NCBI GenBank assembly: GCA_963920525.1
Contig: OY986435.1
Coordinates: 296,709,817-296,773,816 of the forward strand
Source of the DNA: Dichetophora obliterata
Lineage: Eukaryota > Arthropoda > Insecta > Diptera > Sciomyzidae
Direction: 5' to 3'
DNA: 64,000 nt
Numbering within the stretch: position 1 is the first letter of the stretch; the number at the start of each line of letters is the position of its first letter. Under the pieces are notes generated by a model, which searched no databases, was not told the origin of the DNA, and worked only from the letters and a program-made list of their open reading frames with translations. The position numbers were made by a program, and so were the translations under genes. Shown piece by piece: positions 51,910-63,743 of the stretch.

Positions 51910-53330
51910 TGTATCTATACAAAAAAGTCATAAATAATAATTTCTTCTAATTCCGTCAAATTTACTGAGCCAAATGACAAAGTTTGATCTAAGAATTTGT
52001 AGGTAATTTAATTGTCTTGATTTAATTTTTTATTTTAAATTGGTTAATTCGTTTTCGAAATAGGTTGCTAGTGTGTCTCTGAAAAGTGACAGCCACTTAA
52101 CCTAACCTAAAGCCCCCCTTATGAAACACCTATCTTCGGCGTTGATTGTTGATAAAATTTTAATTTGTTAATGCAAGTTTTAAGACTAAATTTGTGTGTG
52201 TGTAAATTGAGGTTGAATACTGAATTCCGAGGACATAAAACGATCGTTTTAGCCGTAACTTTTGATTCGAAAGAGATATTGGAGTAATATTTTCACAGAA
52301 ATTATTTTTTGAACTTGGTGGTACCCTGGTTGTATTGATGACAAAACAGTAAAACAATTTTTGCGTAAAACTGAAAAAATTTTTGCAAACGAATGCTACA
52401 CTGTATAAAAGGTAGTCAGAAATGAAATTTTACTTGTTTTTTTTTACAACAAAATCAATTTTTGAGTCACGCTGAATCTCAAGACTAGTAAAGAGGAAAT
52501 GTAGCGATTTCCGAAACTGGCTGTCTTGTCTGCTGTGTGATTGACTCTATACAGAGTTATTGTTATTGTTATTGTTGCCTTCTTCAAACTTACTTGATCT
52601 AAAAAGCTCACATTTAAATTCATGTAAAAATAACTTTTGGGTCATGTTTGAGTAAAAAGTCCCTCTTTTGGACTTTTTTTGAAAACATTTTTTGAAAAAA
52701 GATAAAAAAAAATATATATACTAACCTAACGGTACAGTTCCAACTAATTTTGTAAAGAGCTTTTATTGAAGTCTTGGACACAAAAATTTTAAATCAAATA
52801 TATTAAAAACTGCGGAGATATTTGCATCGAAAGTCAAAAATCTGATTTTCAAGCCGTTTTTTAGGTAATGCATTGTTGGGTAACTATCAAAGAACAGCTT
52901 GAGTGCATTCAAATGGCGTTTCGATTGTCTCGTCAATAAACGAGCACCGAATGTACTTCCTGCATTTAAATTAATGCGCAAATGCATGTACCAATCGCTG
53001 TTGATACGAATGCTTAGAGTGTGAGCGCTAGCGATTACGAACGTCTGCGACACAAGAATGTCAAACAAGGCAAGAAATGAGGAACAATCGCCAAAAGCAA
53101 GGAAAATCCATGCTTTTATGCTCATTCGCTCAAAGGAAAAATATTAGTTGCAGTGTTGCATTTTTTTATTCTGCGAATGTTGTTACCACACACAAAAATT
53201 GCAATATTATAAAATAAGATTTTAATTAGAGTTATTATCGCACAAGTTGCCGAAAAAATATGTCAACAATCAACTTCTATGCTAATTCGACTGCGAGGTG
53301 GATAGCAGGAATTGAAAACGATTAATGTGA
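51910..53330. other. Mixed repeat fragments, no gene
   Basis: Holds a Helitron scrap at about 52195-52240 (AAATTGAGGTTGAATACTG), one arm of the 24034-type MITE at 52500-52615, a TTAACCTAACCTAA tail-like motif at 52078, and a longer minus open frame (53125-52763) with no family match. Confidence 0.5.
52500..52615. mobile_element. Single arm of the 24034-type MITE
   Basis: Matches the right arm at 24395-24508: ATTTCCGAAAC, GATTGACTCTATACAG, a (TTATTG)n variant of the (TTG)n run, CTTACTTGATCTAAAA. Its partner arm is not adjacent. A further piece is at 54468-54497. Confidence 0.65.
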
Positions 53331-53334
53331 AAAT

Positions 53335-53706
53335 TAAAAAAAAATAAATAAACTGGCCATTTCAGCCCTTGGAAGGACTTTGACCTAGCTTCTATTGATC
53401 TGTTGTGTTGTGCGTGTTATTAAATGTTTGATCACAAATGACCGAGAACTGGACCTACGTGTTTAATGCCGACTCCGAATGGCTTATGTTCTCAAGAAGC
53501 TTTACATGGCAATTTTTACTCTCTGAGGTTTGCCATTGTCTGCAGAGAGGTGACGACCGAACAGAAAAATTAATTCAATTGAAAAAACTTTTCAAAAATT
53601 AATTCAATTGAAAAAACTTTTCTGTCTGAGCTGGAACTGAACCCGGGCTACCGCGGTTCTTAAGCTTAGGGGCCACGCACTCTACCCACTAGGCTACGGC
53701 CGCCAC
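53335..53706 (-). mobile_element. tRNA-derived SINE of higher-fly type
   Basis: On minus it begins near 53706 with a tRNA-like head (A box TAGCCTAGTGGGTAGAG, B box GGTTCAGTTCC). Next is a 29-bp tandem duplication containing TTAATTCAATTGAAAAAAC (two copies, about 53562-53620). The SINE body (CTCTGCAGACAATGGCAAACC, CATTCGGAGTCGGC, ACGTAGGTCC) ends in an A-rich tail at 53335-53352. The GGAGTCGGC / GTAGGTCC body is, from memory, widespread in tephritid and related flies; this was not checked against a database. Confidence 0.75.
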
Positions 53707-53709
53707 GTG

Positions 53710-56700
53710 ATGTGAAAATTACTTTTATTAATATAGCCAATGGTATAAAAAAATTTTTGTTTGTGTATTTTTTTATGTAAATTATTTTTGAGACATTAAA
53801 TATAATAACAACATTTTGGTATAAATAAATTTTGACCAAAAAAATCATAGGGCAAAAAAAAAAGACAAAAACAGTTTAACAATTTTTGCCAAAACTGGAC
53901 GATTTTTTGCAAAAGAATGCTATGTCATATAAAAGGTAGTCAGGAATTTTACATAATAGTACAGATGATTCCTAAAATATTTCGGCTGTAGCGATAGCCA
54001 TCCGTGAGCTGGAATACTTTAAAATCACCTCTAAAGATCAAGTTTTTTGTAATAATATTGGCTGGTGTGGTAGGTTAAAAAATATAAATGGTCAGAAATA
54101 ATAGTTATGAAAAAGTTCTTCTAATTAGCATCAACAAACATTCTATTTTTGCATTCAGATTAATGAAAATGTTGTTTTCCGTGCATTTATTAATTATTTA
54201 ATTACTTATTAATTATTTTTAATTACATACAAAAAAACATAATTATATCAAATGCTATTCTCACTTTCAAGATATCGTTGGGAAGGTTTTGAGTGGCTGC
54301 AATTGATTGATTGATTCCTGGTCAGAATTCCGTGTATTGATATATATTAAAACTAAAATATTAATTATAAAATAAGCACATACTGAAAAATATTGTAAGA
54401 AATTAAAAAACAAAATACAACTTACGAAGATATTTTAATTTTAAAAGTTTTGTATAAATCACATGAATTAAATTGCGAGCTTTAGATGAAGTAAGTTTTG
54501 TATTAATATTTTGAAATAAAATATATCAAAAATATGAATGAAAAAAAGCATTATCTTTTATCCGATTGCATATATTTTAATTGTTGATGCAGATAGGAAG
54601 AGTTTTTTCCACCATATAATTTCTGGCAGTTTATTTCTTAAAACTATTACACCAACCAATATTTTGACAAAAAACGTTACTTTTAGAGGCTATTTCAAAC
54701 CATTCCATCACACGAATGGCTATCACTAGAATCGAAATATTTGAGGAATCTTCATAAATGCATTTGCAACCAAGGATTAATTTAAGGAACTCACGCAAAC
54801 AACTTAACCTTCAGCCTTTAATATTCATCGCACAAAGATAATATATATAATAAAATATAATGAGTTATGTGGCGATTGAAACGAATATTTTATTAAATAT
54901 TCTTATAAAATATTTAATATAACTTTTTTTACAAGATATTTATATTGTATCTAAAATGTTGTTTTATTATTTCTTAGTATGTACTAAAAAATATTTTTAT
55001 TATAGAAACAATAAAACAGTTGCATATCATAGAAAAATATATTAATAGCCAAGGCTCGTACTTTGATGACCTAAAAACTGACATAAGTGACATAAAAAAC
55101 GCAAACAATTACATAAAAAATTAAAAAAAAGCCTTAAAAATAAAACATTACTAAACATGTATTGCTGTAAGAAACTTAAGTAAGTTTGCAGAATAAAGTT
55201 TCTATTAGTTTTAGGATGGTGATGTGAAAAATCTGACTAAACTAACGTGTACGTGTGATTTCACAAGTAGCGTGGATTACACCTAGTAACACTACATTCA
55301 AAATTATTCTTAGCATAGAATAAGTGATTGAAATTAATAAAAAACTATTTATAACTAAAAAATTTAAAAATTTTTAAGATACACTTGAGTCGTTATAATT
55401 GTGAGTTTCATTTAATTTAAGGTTATTAATCAAGGATTAAGCAAACTCTTTTATATATTAAACTAATTTTTGTTTTCAATTTAACTGTATCTACTATTAA
55501 ACATAACCGATTTTAATTTAAATGTAACATAATATTAAATTGTCCATATTCGCCGTTTTGATAAATATCACAGACATCTATAATTTTGATCAAATCATAT
55601 TCTACGCCTTTCTTGGACTTTTCTAAACATATTCTGGCACCAAGTTCTTGTAGAAATTTTGCGGTTCATACACCCGAAATTAGAGGTATTAAATGAATCA
55701 AAATTAAAGACTTAAGTGTTTTTATCAGTTCGACTACACCACATAACCTAAAATTTTAGCCATTCTTTGACAAGTTAACAGTTGCACAAAATTTGTTTTA
55801 TTAATAAATACCTGCTCGTTTTAAAAAACTTCATACATTTGGGTTGAATACTCATTTTTCTGGGCTTTTTATATAAAATTGCTTAATAAAACTTTGCAGC
55901 ACACGTCGCTTCTTTACAACAGTTGTCAGAAGGATCTCTTTCTAACTTACACAACTTAGCTCAGCTCGTGACATTTGCTAAACCTGCACTTTCTCACATT
56001 CATAAAAAAAAAACAAATTAATGACAAGTTTGTGTTGGTTTTCATCAAACATTTTTTAATTGTTTTGGAGTTTTGGTAACGCTTGTCTTGAAGGGATAAA
56101 GAATGTTCATTGAAAGCAAAACATTGTTGTTATTTTACCGACAAACTTTCAATAATAGTTTGTTTACTAATTTAGGTCGCTTTCAAGATTAACTTTCATG
56201 CAAATTTTAGCTCAGGTTACTTTAAAAATTTACTGTCATAAAACTTGCTACTGGCAATACTGATTGCTCCACAGTAGAGAAAAGAAAACAATAAACTAAA
56301 AGGAACAAACAGCACAAAGAAGAACGCGCTGCTAGAGAAGGTCAGAGAAGTATGGAAACAGCAAAAATTCATGCAGCAGCTGACACTCGAACTTTAAGTG
56401 AAGCATCCGAATGATCTCGTGGTTTGGAGGCTGCCTTTGCATCAATTCGCAATCGTGACAAAGAGTGCTTTGCAGCAATCGGTGTTTACGAACTCGAGCG
56501 GTATATATGCATTTTTTTCTTGTGTGCGATTAGGGCTGACGACGATTGTTACTCGAGTGGCAAAAACTGACGAATGGTCTCATGCAAATCTCTGGTAACT
56601 ATGTTTTATGAAAAAGTCTTTGTACTCAAAATTTCTACAATTTTGAAGTTCTTGTATTTTTCCGTAGTTTAAGAAAAATGTTGGTGTTTCTATCAATTTT

Positions 56701-57042
56701 AATTGAATAGTGTTCCATTAATGACATTTTTTTCTCACAAACATTAAGCGCACGTAAAAATACTTTTCCATTGAATCCAAGAACATAGAGACCCTATTTA
56801 GAATTCGCTAAATTGCGGCAATTTAAACTTTTTTCTCTGTCAAATACTTATATAAGCTACGTCAAGTATTAATTTAATTATTTACTATTTAAAATAACTT
56901 CGCCTTATTTCAATAACTCATAACTTATAGCAAGTGGAGCCAATAAGAAAAAGCGAGACGCTTGGGTGTTAAAGGTGTATTATATACATACTCTCATATA
57001 AGTTGTTCTGGTTTAAAAAAGTTTCTGTTGAATACTCGAAGC
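53710..57042. other. AT-rich DNA, no gene recognised
   Basis: Contains one short scrap of the 24034-type MITE (54468-54497) and otherwise AT-rich sequence. A less AT-rich stretch at about 56270-56600 has no recognised frame; it could hold a 5' UTR exon, but nothing supports that directly. Confidence 0.4.
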
Positions 57043-59198
57043 AGTATCCACAGTGGCGTACCTAGAAAATTTAGCGCCCGGGCGAAAAATGATTCGGTGC
57101 CCCCTCGTTTTATATGATTCTCCGTGGATCGAGTAATGCTATAATTTTCCAGATAATTTTTCACAATTTTGATGCTCTATTTCATTATTCACGCAAATTT
57201 TCGTACATATTCGTACGTTAATGATCAATCGCTAATACTTATACTTGGTCGGATATATTTGATCGTCGATCAGAGTGACCTATAGACAAAAAAAAAAAAA
57301 ATGGATGGCAGAATATAAGAATTTTTCGGTACCGTTTTAAATTAAAACATCAACTTTTTTTTAAAGTTATATTTACGCCAGCTGCAGGTTTTTAAAGTTG
57401 ACTGTTTTTTATGAATTTTATGTATTTATTATCGCATCTCGAAAATAGGTTAAGAGAAAAAAATTACCAAAACTACAATTTTTGAAAAAGAAAACTTTTG
57501 TGTGACTCCAAAGTTAAGGTTTTTTAATACTTAAAATTACAAAATTGGGAATATTGCGAAGACATATAAAGAAATATACATAAAATTCGGTAAGATTTTT
57601 TATCACATATCATTATTTTGGACTTTCTACTATTGTGTCATCTGATCCATTGATTGTATTAAAAAGGGACTTGTATTAAAAGTTCAAAAGCGAATTGATA
57701 AATGTATAGAAAAAGATTTAGTATTTATACAATGCATAATATTTAGAAATTAATATATGAGGTTCAATAGATAACTTTGCAGCAATGTTAAATGATTTGG
57801 AAGAAAGCTCATCCGATGAAAGTTGCATTTTTGATTAAAACATTATGTAAAAAATATATTCTCTTGGTCTTTATTTCTTGGATAAAACTAAAGAAGTACC
57901 GTTTTATCTCTATCCTGCTGTTATCTTAAAACTATAAACATATTTAAATAAACATTTTCAGCTTAAATCATTTTGACTGATGATGTTCAGGATGCATATA
58001 TGTATATATATATACATAAGTTTCTGAAAACTTTATTTAAAAACTTTTCATGCTGCAATAAATTTTTAATTTATTAATTTAATTATCTATTATATATAAT
58101 ACATTTTATAACCTTTTTCCCGATAGTCATTAAAGTGAATAAGTTTTATGGTAGTACCAATTAGCAGAATAATAAAGAAATAATAGTCGGTAAAAAACCC
58201 ATTTTTTCAAAAACCGCAAAATTTTTAAAATTTTTTTTACACTTTTACATTCAGTATACCATTATTCAATTAGAACCAAAATTTCATTCAACTCTGACCA
58301 CACCTTCTATTTTTGTCCATCATTTGTATGGACTCGAATCACTGTGCGGTGTAATGAAAATATGAAGAGTGCTTTACCGGTGATTTCAATTTTAAAACAT
58401 TCGCGCGACTCGCGACCAATCACATTCGCAGAACTCAGCGACCGCAGCACTTAAATAACAAAGCGAATGCATTTGACAGATGCATATTTCTCTTGCTTAT
58501 CGGTATTAATGGAATTCAGAAACGGTTACAAGAAAAAGCAATTAGTTTCACTTATGTACTTGGACAATTGCAAATGTTGACAGACAAACTGAATGATTGG
58601 AGACTCGACTTGTGCGACCGTGCCATTTGTAAAGCTAGAGAAAAATATAACGAGTTGGGTGTGAGCACCGTCAAAAGAATTTGAAAAAAGCGAAATATGC
58701 CAGGAAAAACATCTGAAGATTCTGGATTGAATTCAGAAGAAGAAATGCTACGATCTCTGATTGAAATTTTGCATAAACTTTCAATGAAAATATCCACACG
58801 TTTCACAAATTTGAAGAAGCTCGATGAACGTTTTGATTTCCTTTGTAATTTTCTCCCAGAGATTTTTACAAAGATGAGCTTCTCAAAATAGGAGGTAAAT
58901 GTAAGAAAGTTGCCGAGTTTTATCCAGGTGACTTGGACAACGAAGACTTGTTCAACGATATTCAAGGTCCTACTTTTATTCAAAAGAGCGAAGAAAAACG
59001 AAGAGGAAATTGGATTTTCGCCTGAACAACTTCTGTTAAATATATATATTTTATCGATGGGACGAGAAGCCTTCAAGACATTAGCGACAGCTTTGCAAAT
59101 ATTCCTAACCATACCTGTTTCAGCTGCTTCCTGTGAAAGATCATTCAGCAAACTTGAATTGATCAAATCTTACTTGAGATCAACCATGAGTCAAAGTA

Positions 59199-60131
59199 CA
59201 GGGTTGCCAATATTCGAAGCGCCCATTTTATTTTTAAATAAATCAAAGAAACCACAATTTTTTGTCTGTTCGTCATGAATATCATTTAATTGGGTTCAAG
59301 TAGATTTGCTTACATTATTTCTTGAATATGATATCTCGTAAATGGTCGCCATTGGCCTCTACGACATATTGTGCCCGTTTTGCAGCATTTTCCATGGTTT
59401 TCTTCAACATTTCGATGGGAATGGCGGTTATTTCTTGACGGATGTTGGTTTTCAGCTCTTCTAGGGTCTTTGGCTTGTTGACGTAAACCTTTGATTTCAA
59501 ATAACCCCACAAAAAGAAGTCTGGAGGCGTTAAATCTGGTGATCTTGGCGGCCAATCGAAATCACCATTTTTTGACATCAAACGGCCAGGGAACAATTGC
59601 TTCAAAAAATCGATTGTAGTGCGGCTTGTGTGTGGTGGCGCGCCGTCTTGTTGAAACCAGTAGTGCCTGATACGCTTTCTACGAACGATTGGCATGAAAA
59701 AATTGTTTATCATATCGCGATAACGCTCCTGATTGACAGTAACTCTGTGGCCATTCTCATCTTCGAAAAAGAACGGCCCAATGAGCATTTTAGCACAAAC
59801 GCCGCACCAAACAGTGACTTTTGCATCGTGAAGAGGTACCTCTTGAATCTCTTGTGGATATTCAGTGGCATAAATACGGCAATTTTGTTTGTTTACCGTT
59901 CCGTTCAACTGAAAATGAGCTTCATCGCTCATTGAGTTGAGTTTTCACTATTGACTTGTTTTGTTGAATGTAAATTTCAACAATTTTAGAGCGTTCGCGT
60001 GGCGTGTACTGTTCCATTGTAAACATTTGCTTGGAATGACGCTTCAAACGCGGTATGTCATTAGTCGATTTGGCATCACTGCGGAAAGTTACAGTGTTGC
60101 CAGATGGGCGCTTCGAATATTGACAACCCTG
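59199..60131 (-). mobile_element. Internally deleted DD41D (rosa-type) mariner
   Basis: A 933-bp element flanked by TA (59197-59198 and 60132-60133). Inverted ends CAGGGTTGCCAATATTCG and CAGGGTTGTCAATATTCG continue AAGCGCCCAT on both sides. It encodes a truncated transposase on minus. Full-length relatives are about 1.3 kb, so roughly 0.4 kb of coding sequence is missing. Confidence 0.9.
59315..60017 (-). pseudogene. Mariner transposase with internal deletion, DD41D
   Basis: N-terminal start at 60017: MEQYTPRERSKIVEIYIQQN, about 30 residues, then the frame breaks. An open frame of 205 codons (59932-59315) resumes at MSDEAHFQLNG (first aspartate). Then come WFQQDGAPPHTS (second aspartate) and SPDLTPPDFFLWGYLKS (third). 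The gap between second and third D is 41 residues, the DD41D spacing described for the rosa family, first reported from the fruit fly Ceratitis rosa. The helix-turn-helix DNA-binding region is deleted, so the copy cannot transpose itself, but the catalytic core is open. Confidence 0.87.
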
Positions 60132-60539
60132 TAGATTATCAAACCTTGCAATTCTTTCAATCGAAAGTGAAACTGCTGCAATGCTAGATTATGGGGATAT
60201 AATACGTGAATTTGCAGCAATTAAATCGAGAAAAGTTAACTTTTGAGTTTTTTCATTGTTATGAAGAAAAAGTTTGAGTTTTTAATATTTCGAGAATATG
60301 AAAATAAGATCGAAGTTTTATTTTTCATCAAAAATTTATATGAAATGTCAACGTCATCTTTTTCATAGATGTAAAAATTGAGATTGTAATAAAATAATTT
60401 CGTACAAAAAAAAAATGTTGCGTATCATTTCTTCGTTTTGAGGAACAGCGGAGCTCGTTTTGCCGCCCCAAAATCGTTGCGCCCTGGGTGACCGCCCCAA
60501 TCGCCCCCCTAGGCACGCCACTGAGTATTCAGAAGCAAC

Positions 60540-61430
60540 ACCTGAAGAATAGAATAAAAATATGTAAATAATTTTTAATGTATGTTAAGATCCTGAGCAT
60601 TTGAATGAATATGTAACTAAAAAATGCAGATATTTTTGAGCTTGGTTGTGTGTGTGCGGTAGAATGTGAATTTAAGAGTATGCTTCAATGCCTCATTTTG
60701 CGTGTCAGTGAGATGAATCATGTATGTTTGAACTTTTTTGCGCATTTCAACGGTGTTTATCATGAAATTGTAAAGTTTACATTTTACAAAAATTTAAAAA
60801 TGCTCTAGAGGTTATGCACAGCAAATCAACGAAACATACTTTTAAGCAAATCTACAGAAATGCAGTTTATTATGCTTTGGATTGGGAAAATTTGCTTTAA
60901 TTGTATGAAAGGATATTTTGCAATAGAAGATAGGAACATGGTAGAAGGATAGAGGTATATGCAGCGCTGACTGTGCTCTCTTTCCATACTGCCATGTTTG
61001 TCAAATTTAGCTGTGTGGCGAATGGAAATAAAAGAAAATAAAGAAAAAGGTTTTGCTTCGTTTTGACAATTCCGGCAGTATGCTCTCATCTAGTGCATAT
61101 ACCTGTATTCTTCTACCATGGATAGGAATCAATAATGTAATAATAAAATATTGCTTAGTCACGCACAAGTGCAGCACTAACCAAAAAAACTTTTTACAAT
61201 AACCAATAAAAAAAGCTGCATTTGTCAAACACTATTATGAATATTTTAAATATATACAAACCATCATATAAAAGAGCCAATAATGCGACATTTGAATATA
61301 TTTTTCTCCTAATAAAAAAATCTCTTTGATATTTTATGAGATTATTTAGTAATATTAGTTGTGGAAAAATTGCAACTGTCGCAAAACTCATGACTAATTT
61401 GCTCAATATTCTTAAACAGAAGGACAGAAG
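60540..61430. other. Upstream flank of the odorant receptor gene
   Basis: AT-rich sequence between the hAT element and the receptor promoter. No transposon ends or other genes recognised. Regulatory elements may lie here but none was singled out. Confidence 0.45.
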
Positions 61431-61435
61431 ACAGT

Positions 61436-61470
61436 TATAAAAAAGGATTATTAGCAGGAAACGTCAATTC
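61436..61470 (+). promoter_or_regulatory. Candidate TATA box and start site of the odorant receptor gene
   Basis: TATAAAAAAGG at 61436-61446, with an initiator-like TCAATT about 30 bases downstream (61464-61469). This would leave a 5' leader of about 60 bases before ATG 61528. Confidence 0.5.
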
Positions 61471-61527
61471 GAAACTTTTTCTCTGCCTATTCGTATAGTA
61501 TTTTGTAACAATTGTTTGACCAAAAAC

Positions 61528-62924
61528 ATGGCTGTGCCATATACGTTTGAGCAAATGGTTGAAATTATGCAACCGTTGTGTTTCTTACGTTTGTTCCAAA
61601 CTAAGTCCAAGAAAGGTGAAATAAAATTCGTCAACATGAAAGTCTATCAACTAGCGACACTAGTGCTATTTCTAGAATTTTTCGGAGTAATGGTGGCAAT
61701 TGTCCAACACTTCTACATGGAAGGTACCAGTGGAATCAAGCCAGTGCTTACAATAGCAGTATTAATGTTGGTGACCATATCGCGCGGTTTTTTTATGCGT
61801 CGTAATAGTCAACACATCGCATCAATACTCAACCAACTTGATATGATTTTTCCGCGTAGTCTAGAACTTCAACAGCACTATGAGATAGATGCTGTAATGA
61901 AACGAGTGAGGTATCGTTTACGAGTTTTTGAAATCTTCGCAGTTTTTGGATTAGTTGGCTTTAATGCCAAACCGTTATATCATTTCGTAAAGGTTTTTCG
62001 CAGTAAAAGCCCAATAAAGGACGATTATTATCCAATTCCATCTTGGTATCCATTCAATTTGAAGCATAGCTATACTGGGTACCCATTCATTTTAATTGTA
62101 CAATGTTTTGCGACATTGAGCGCTGCTCTATTTACTTTAAACTGGAATCATGTCTACTCAATAATAATGACTTTAATTTGTGAGCATTATAAATATATGG
62201 GAAAAATGTTTGCTGAAATAAATGCTAAGGACTCAAATAGTGTGCTGACATCGCAGAAGTTGCAGGAGCGAATTCATGGTTTGATCAAGCATCTTCAATT
62301 GCTTGATAGGTTCGTATATCAATTGTTTTTAACATAAAATATAGTTTCTTTTAGTCAAAAACTGTCTATGTATCTAGCTTGTGCATTGACATTAATTTCG
62401 CCTTCGTGACTCCCTTGATTATAATGGACGCCATTTCTGTCGCTGCTATCTGCTTGCAAGTATTCATTATATCGCATGAGAACATATTTTCGATTTATCA
62501 ACATATTGTGGCCGTAATCGTAATAAGCTGGATGATCTTTGAAACAAGCTGGTATGGCGAAATGTTGGAGCAGGCGGTACGTTTATTTCAACAAGCGGTG
62601 AAAGAATGAAAAATATTGTGTTTTTATTTTTTTTTTTGTAACTCCAATGTAGAGCAATGATGTAGGGGATGGCATCTATAACCATAACTGGTATGAGGGA
62701 TCAATTGAACATCGTAAGTTAGTTTTGAGGCTTCTTCAGTGGCGTAATGAACCCCGACGCTTGTCCTGGGGAAAGAGCTCCTTCAATATAAACTTACATC
62801 TCTTTACACAGGCAATTCTTATAGCTCTTCAATCTATTGACAAATTTAGAAAAATACTGCTTTCTTTTAACAGATAATCTATATGGCCTATGAACTATAC
62901 TCTTTTCTAGAGTACTTAAAGTAA
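61528..62924 (+). CDS. Insect odorant receptor (seven-transmembrane, Orco-partner type), four exons, about 405 aa
   Basis: Exons: 61528-62313 (262 codons), 62355-62576 (74), 62653-62811 (53) and 62874-62924 (16 plus stop); all junctions are phase 0. The start ATG sits in AAAACATGGC. It has the usual receptor length and pattern: hydrophobic segments in exon 1 (near VYQLATLVLFLEFF, TIAVLMLVTISRGF, FILIVQCFATLSAALF), then exon 2 (FAFVTPLIIMDAISV, IVAVIVISW). The C-terminal family signature is in exons 3-4 (IYNHNWYEGSIEHRKLVLRL, then IIYMAYELYSFLEYLK). Known role: a ligand-tuned subunit forming an ion channel with Orco in the dendrite of olfactory neurons; no ligand can be inferred. Odd points: intron 1 is only 41 bases, and intron 3 (62812-62873) uses a GC donor. 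An AATAAA lies near 63222. If intron 3 is not spliced, the protein ends in a different tail at 62877. Confidence 0.88.
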
Positions 62925-63740
62925 AGCTGTCACGAAATTATAAGTGACATGCTATTTGAATGATGTTAATTTGAAAGGAACAGGATGTGCAACGATTTAT
63001 AAAAACAATGCTCGAGATATAAAAGATGGAAGAATTTTGAAGAGGAAACTCAAAATTAAAGTTAAAATTTATTTATGGCCGATCAGCTTTTTACTGAAAC
63101 ACTTAATTATAAAAAGTTCTAACTTCAACATAATTAATTATATTTATAACCTCAGCACTTAGCACTAAAGATATAATTCAGCACTGAAGCTAGTTTTTTT
63201 AGCACCAAAATCATAACAGCAATAAAACAATTGTTTCGTCGTATAGAATACACGTTGTTTTTTTTTTTTCTAAGTATGTAAGCAGACTACATTTTCATGT
63301 GTGTCCTTTTCAGATTTTTTTTCGTGTAAATATCTATTACTCTTCGTTTCTAAAATATGACCAATAATTCTGTGTCGATAAGCCATAATTGCTTTCAGGC
63401 GTGTGCGCAGTGGGGATTTGGGGTTTAATCCCCCTTCGAAATGATTAAATTTTCACAATGACCGAGAGAAGCTCGTATGTTTATGGTCACGACAAAGACC
63501 TTTAGATGATAGTGCGCATTGGCAAAAAAATAAAAAATTCAATTTAAAGCATTTATTGTGTAATACATACAGACTAAAATTTTTTTTTACTTAAATAATA
63601 TAAAAAACAGTATTCCAAAATAAATTTTTTTATTGTTTTTAAGTACATCTTCTTCTCGCTAGGTGGCATTAAAAAGTAATTCTTTTTATCCGGTGTCAAG
63701 ATATTTTGGTCCCAATTTATCGGAAACAAATAAATCAAAG
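62925..63740. other. 3' flank of the odorant receptor gene
   Basis: AT-rich, with a possible polyadenylation signal near 63222. A GGGGATTTGGGG / AATCCCCC motif near 63412-63443 may be a transposon end. No gene recognised. Confidence 0.45.
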
Positions 63741-63743
63741 TGC

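Larger units (their letters stand above)
52338..53951. repeat. Direct repeat pair of about 90 bp (52338-52431 and 53863-53951)
   Basis: Both copies contain ACAATTTTTGC, TTTTTGCAAA then GAATGCTA, and TATAAAAGGTAGTCAG in the same order at about 80% identity. They lie 1.5 kb apart on either side of the SINE and may be ends of one older element or a duplication. Confidence 0.6.
58500..60246 (+). pseudogene. hAT transposase, C-terminal half, interrupted by mariner
   Basis: Pieces at 58493-58684, 58697-58891 and 58910-59198, then 60134-60246 after the mariner. Recognisable C-terminal block: FLTIPVSAASCERSFSKLEL, then LIKSYLRSTMSQS, the hAT dimerisation region. Beyond the mariner it continues RLSNLAILSIESETAAML to a stop at 60244-60246. 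The upstream part (about 57100-58490) has no transposase, so N-terminal zinc finger and catalytic regions are gone. Several stops and frame changes. Confidence 0.8.
57051..60523 (+). mobile_element. hAT transposon (ZMYM1-like transposase type), with a mariner inside
   Basis: Ends CAGTGGCGTACCTAG at 57051 and, read inward from 60523, CAGTGGCGTGCCTAG. Octamers AGTATCCA (57043-57050) and AGTATTCA (60524-60531) agree at 7 of 8. Subterminal GC-rich GCGCCC/GGGGCGG blocks are hAT-like. Only the C-terminal half of a transposase remains (58500-60246). It is interrupted by a mariner at 59199-60131. Confidence 0.85.

Noticed and set aside
52763..53125. A 120-codon minus-strand open frame
   Set aside because: No motif or family resemblance, no splice or promoter context, and it lies in repeat-rich DNA; chance or decayed repeat cannot be excluded.
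58552..59166. A 204-codon minus-strand open frame
   Set aside because: It is antisense to the hAT transposase, which has the recognisable family motifs on the plus strand.
62379..62609. Odorant receptor ending at the stop after position 62600
   Set aside because: A strong donor (GCG|GTACGT at 62577) precedes that stop, and the family C-terminus is found in downstream exons in phase.
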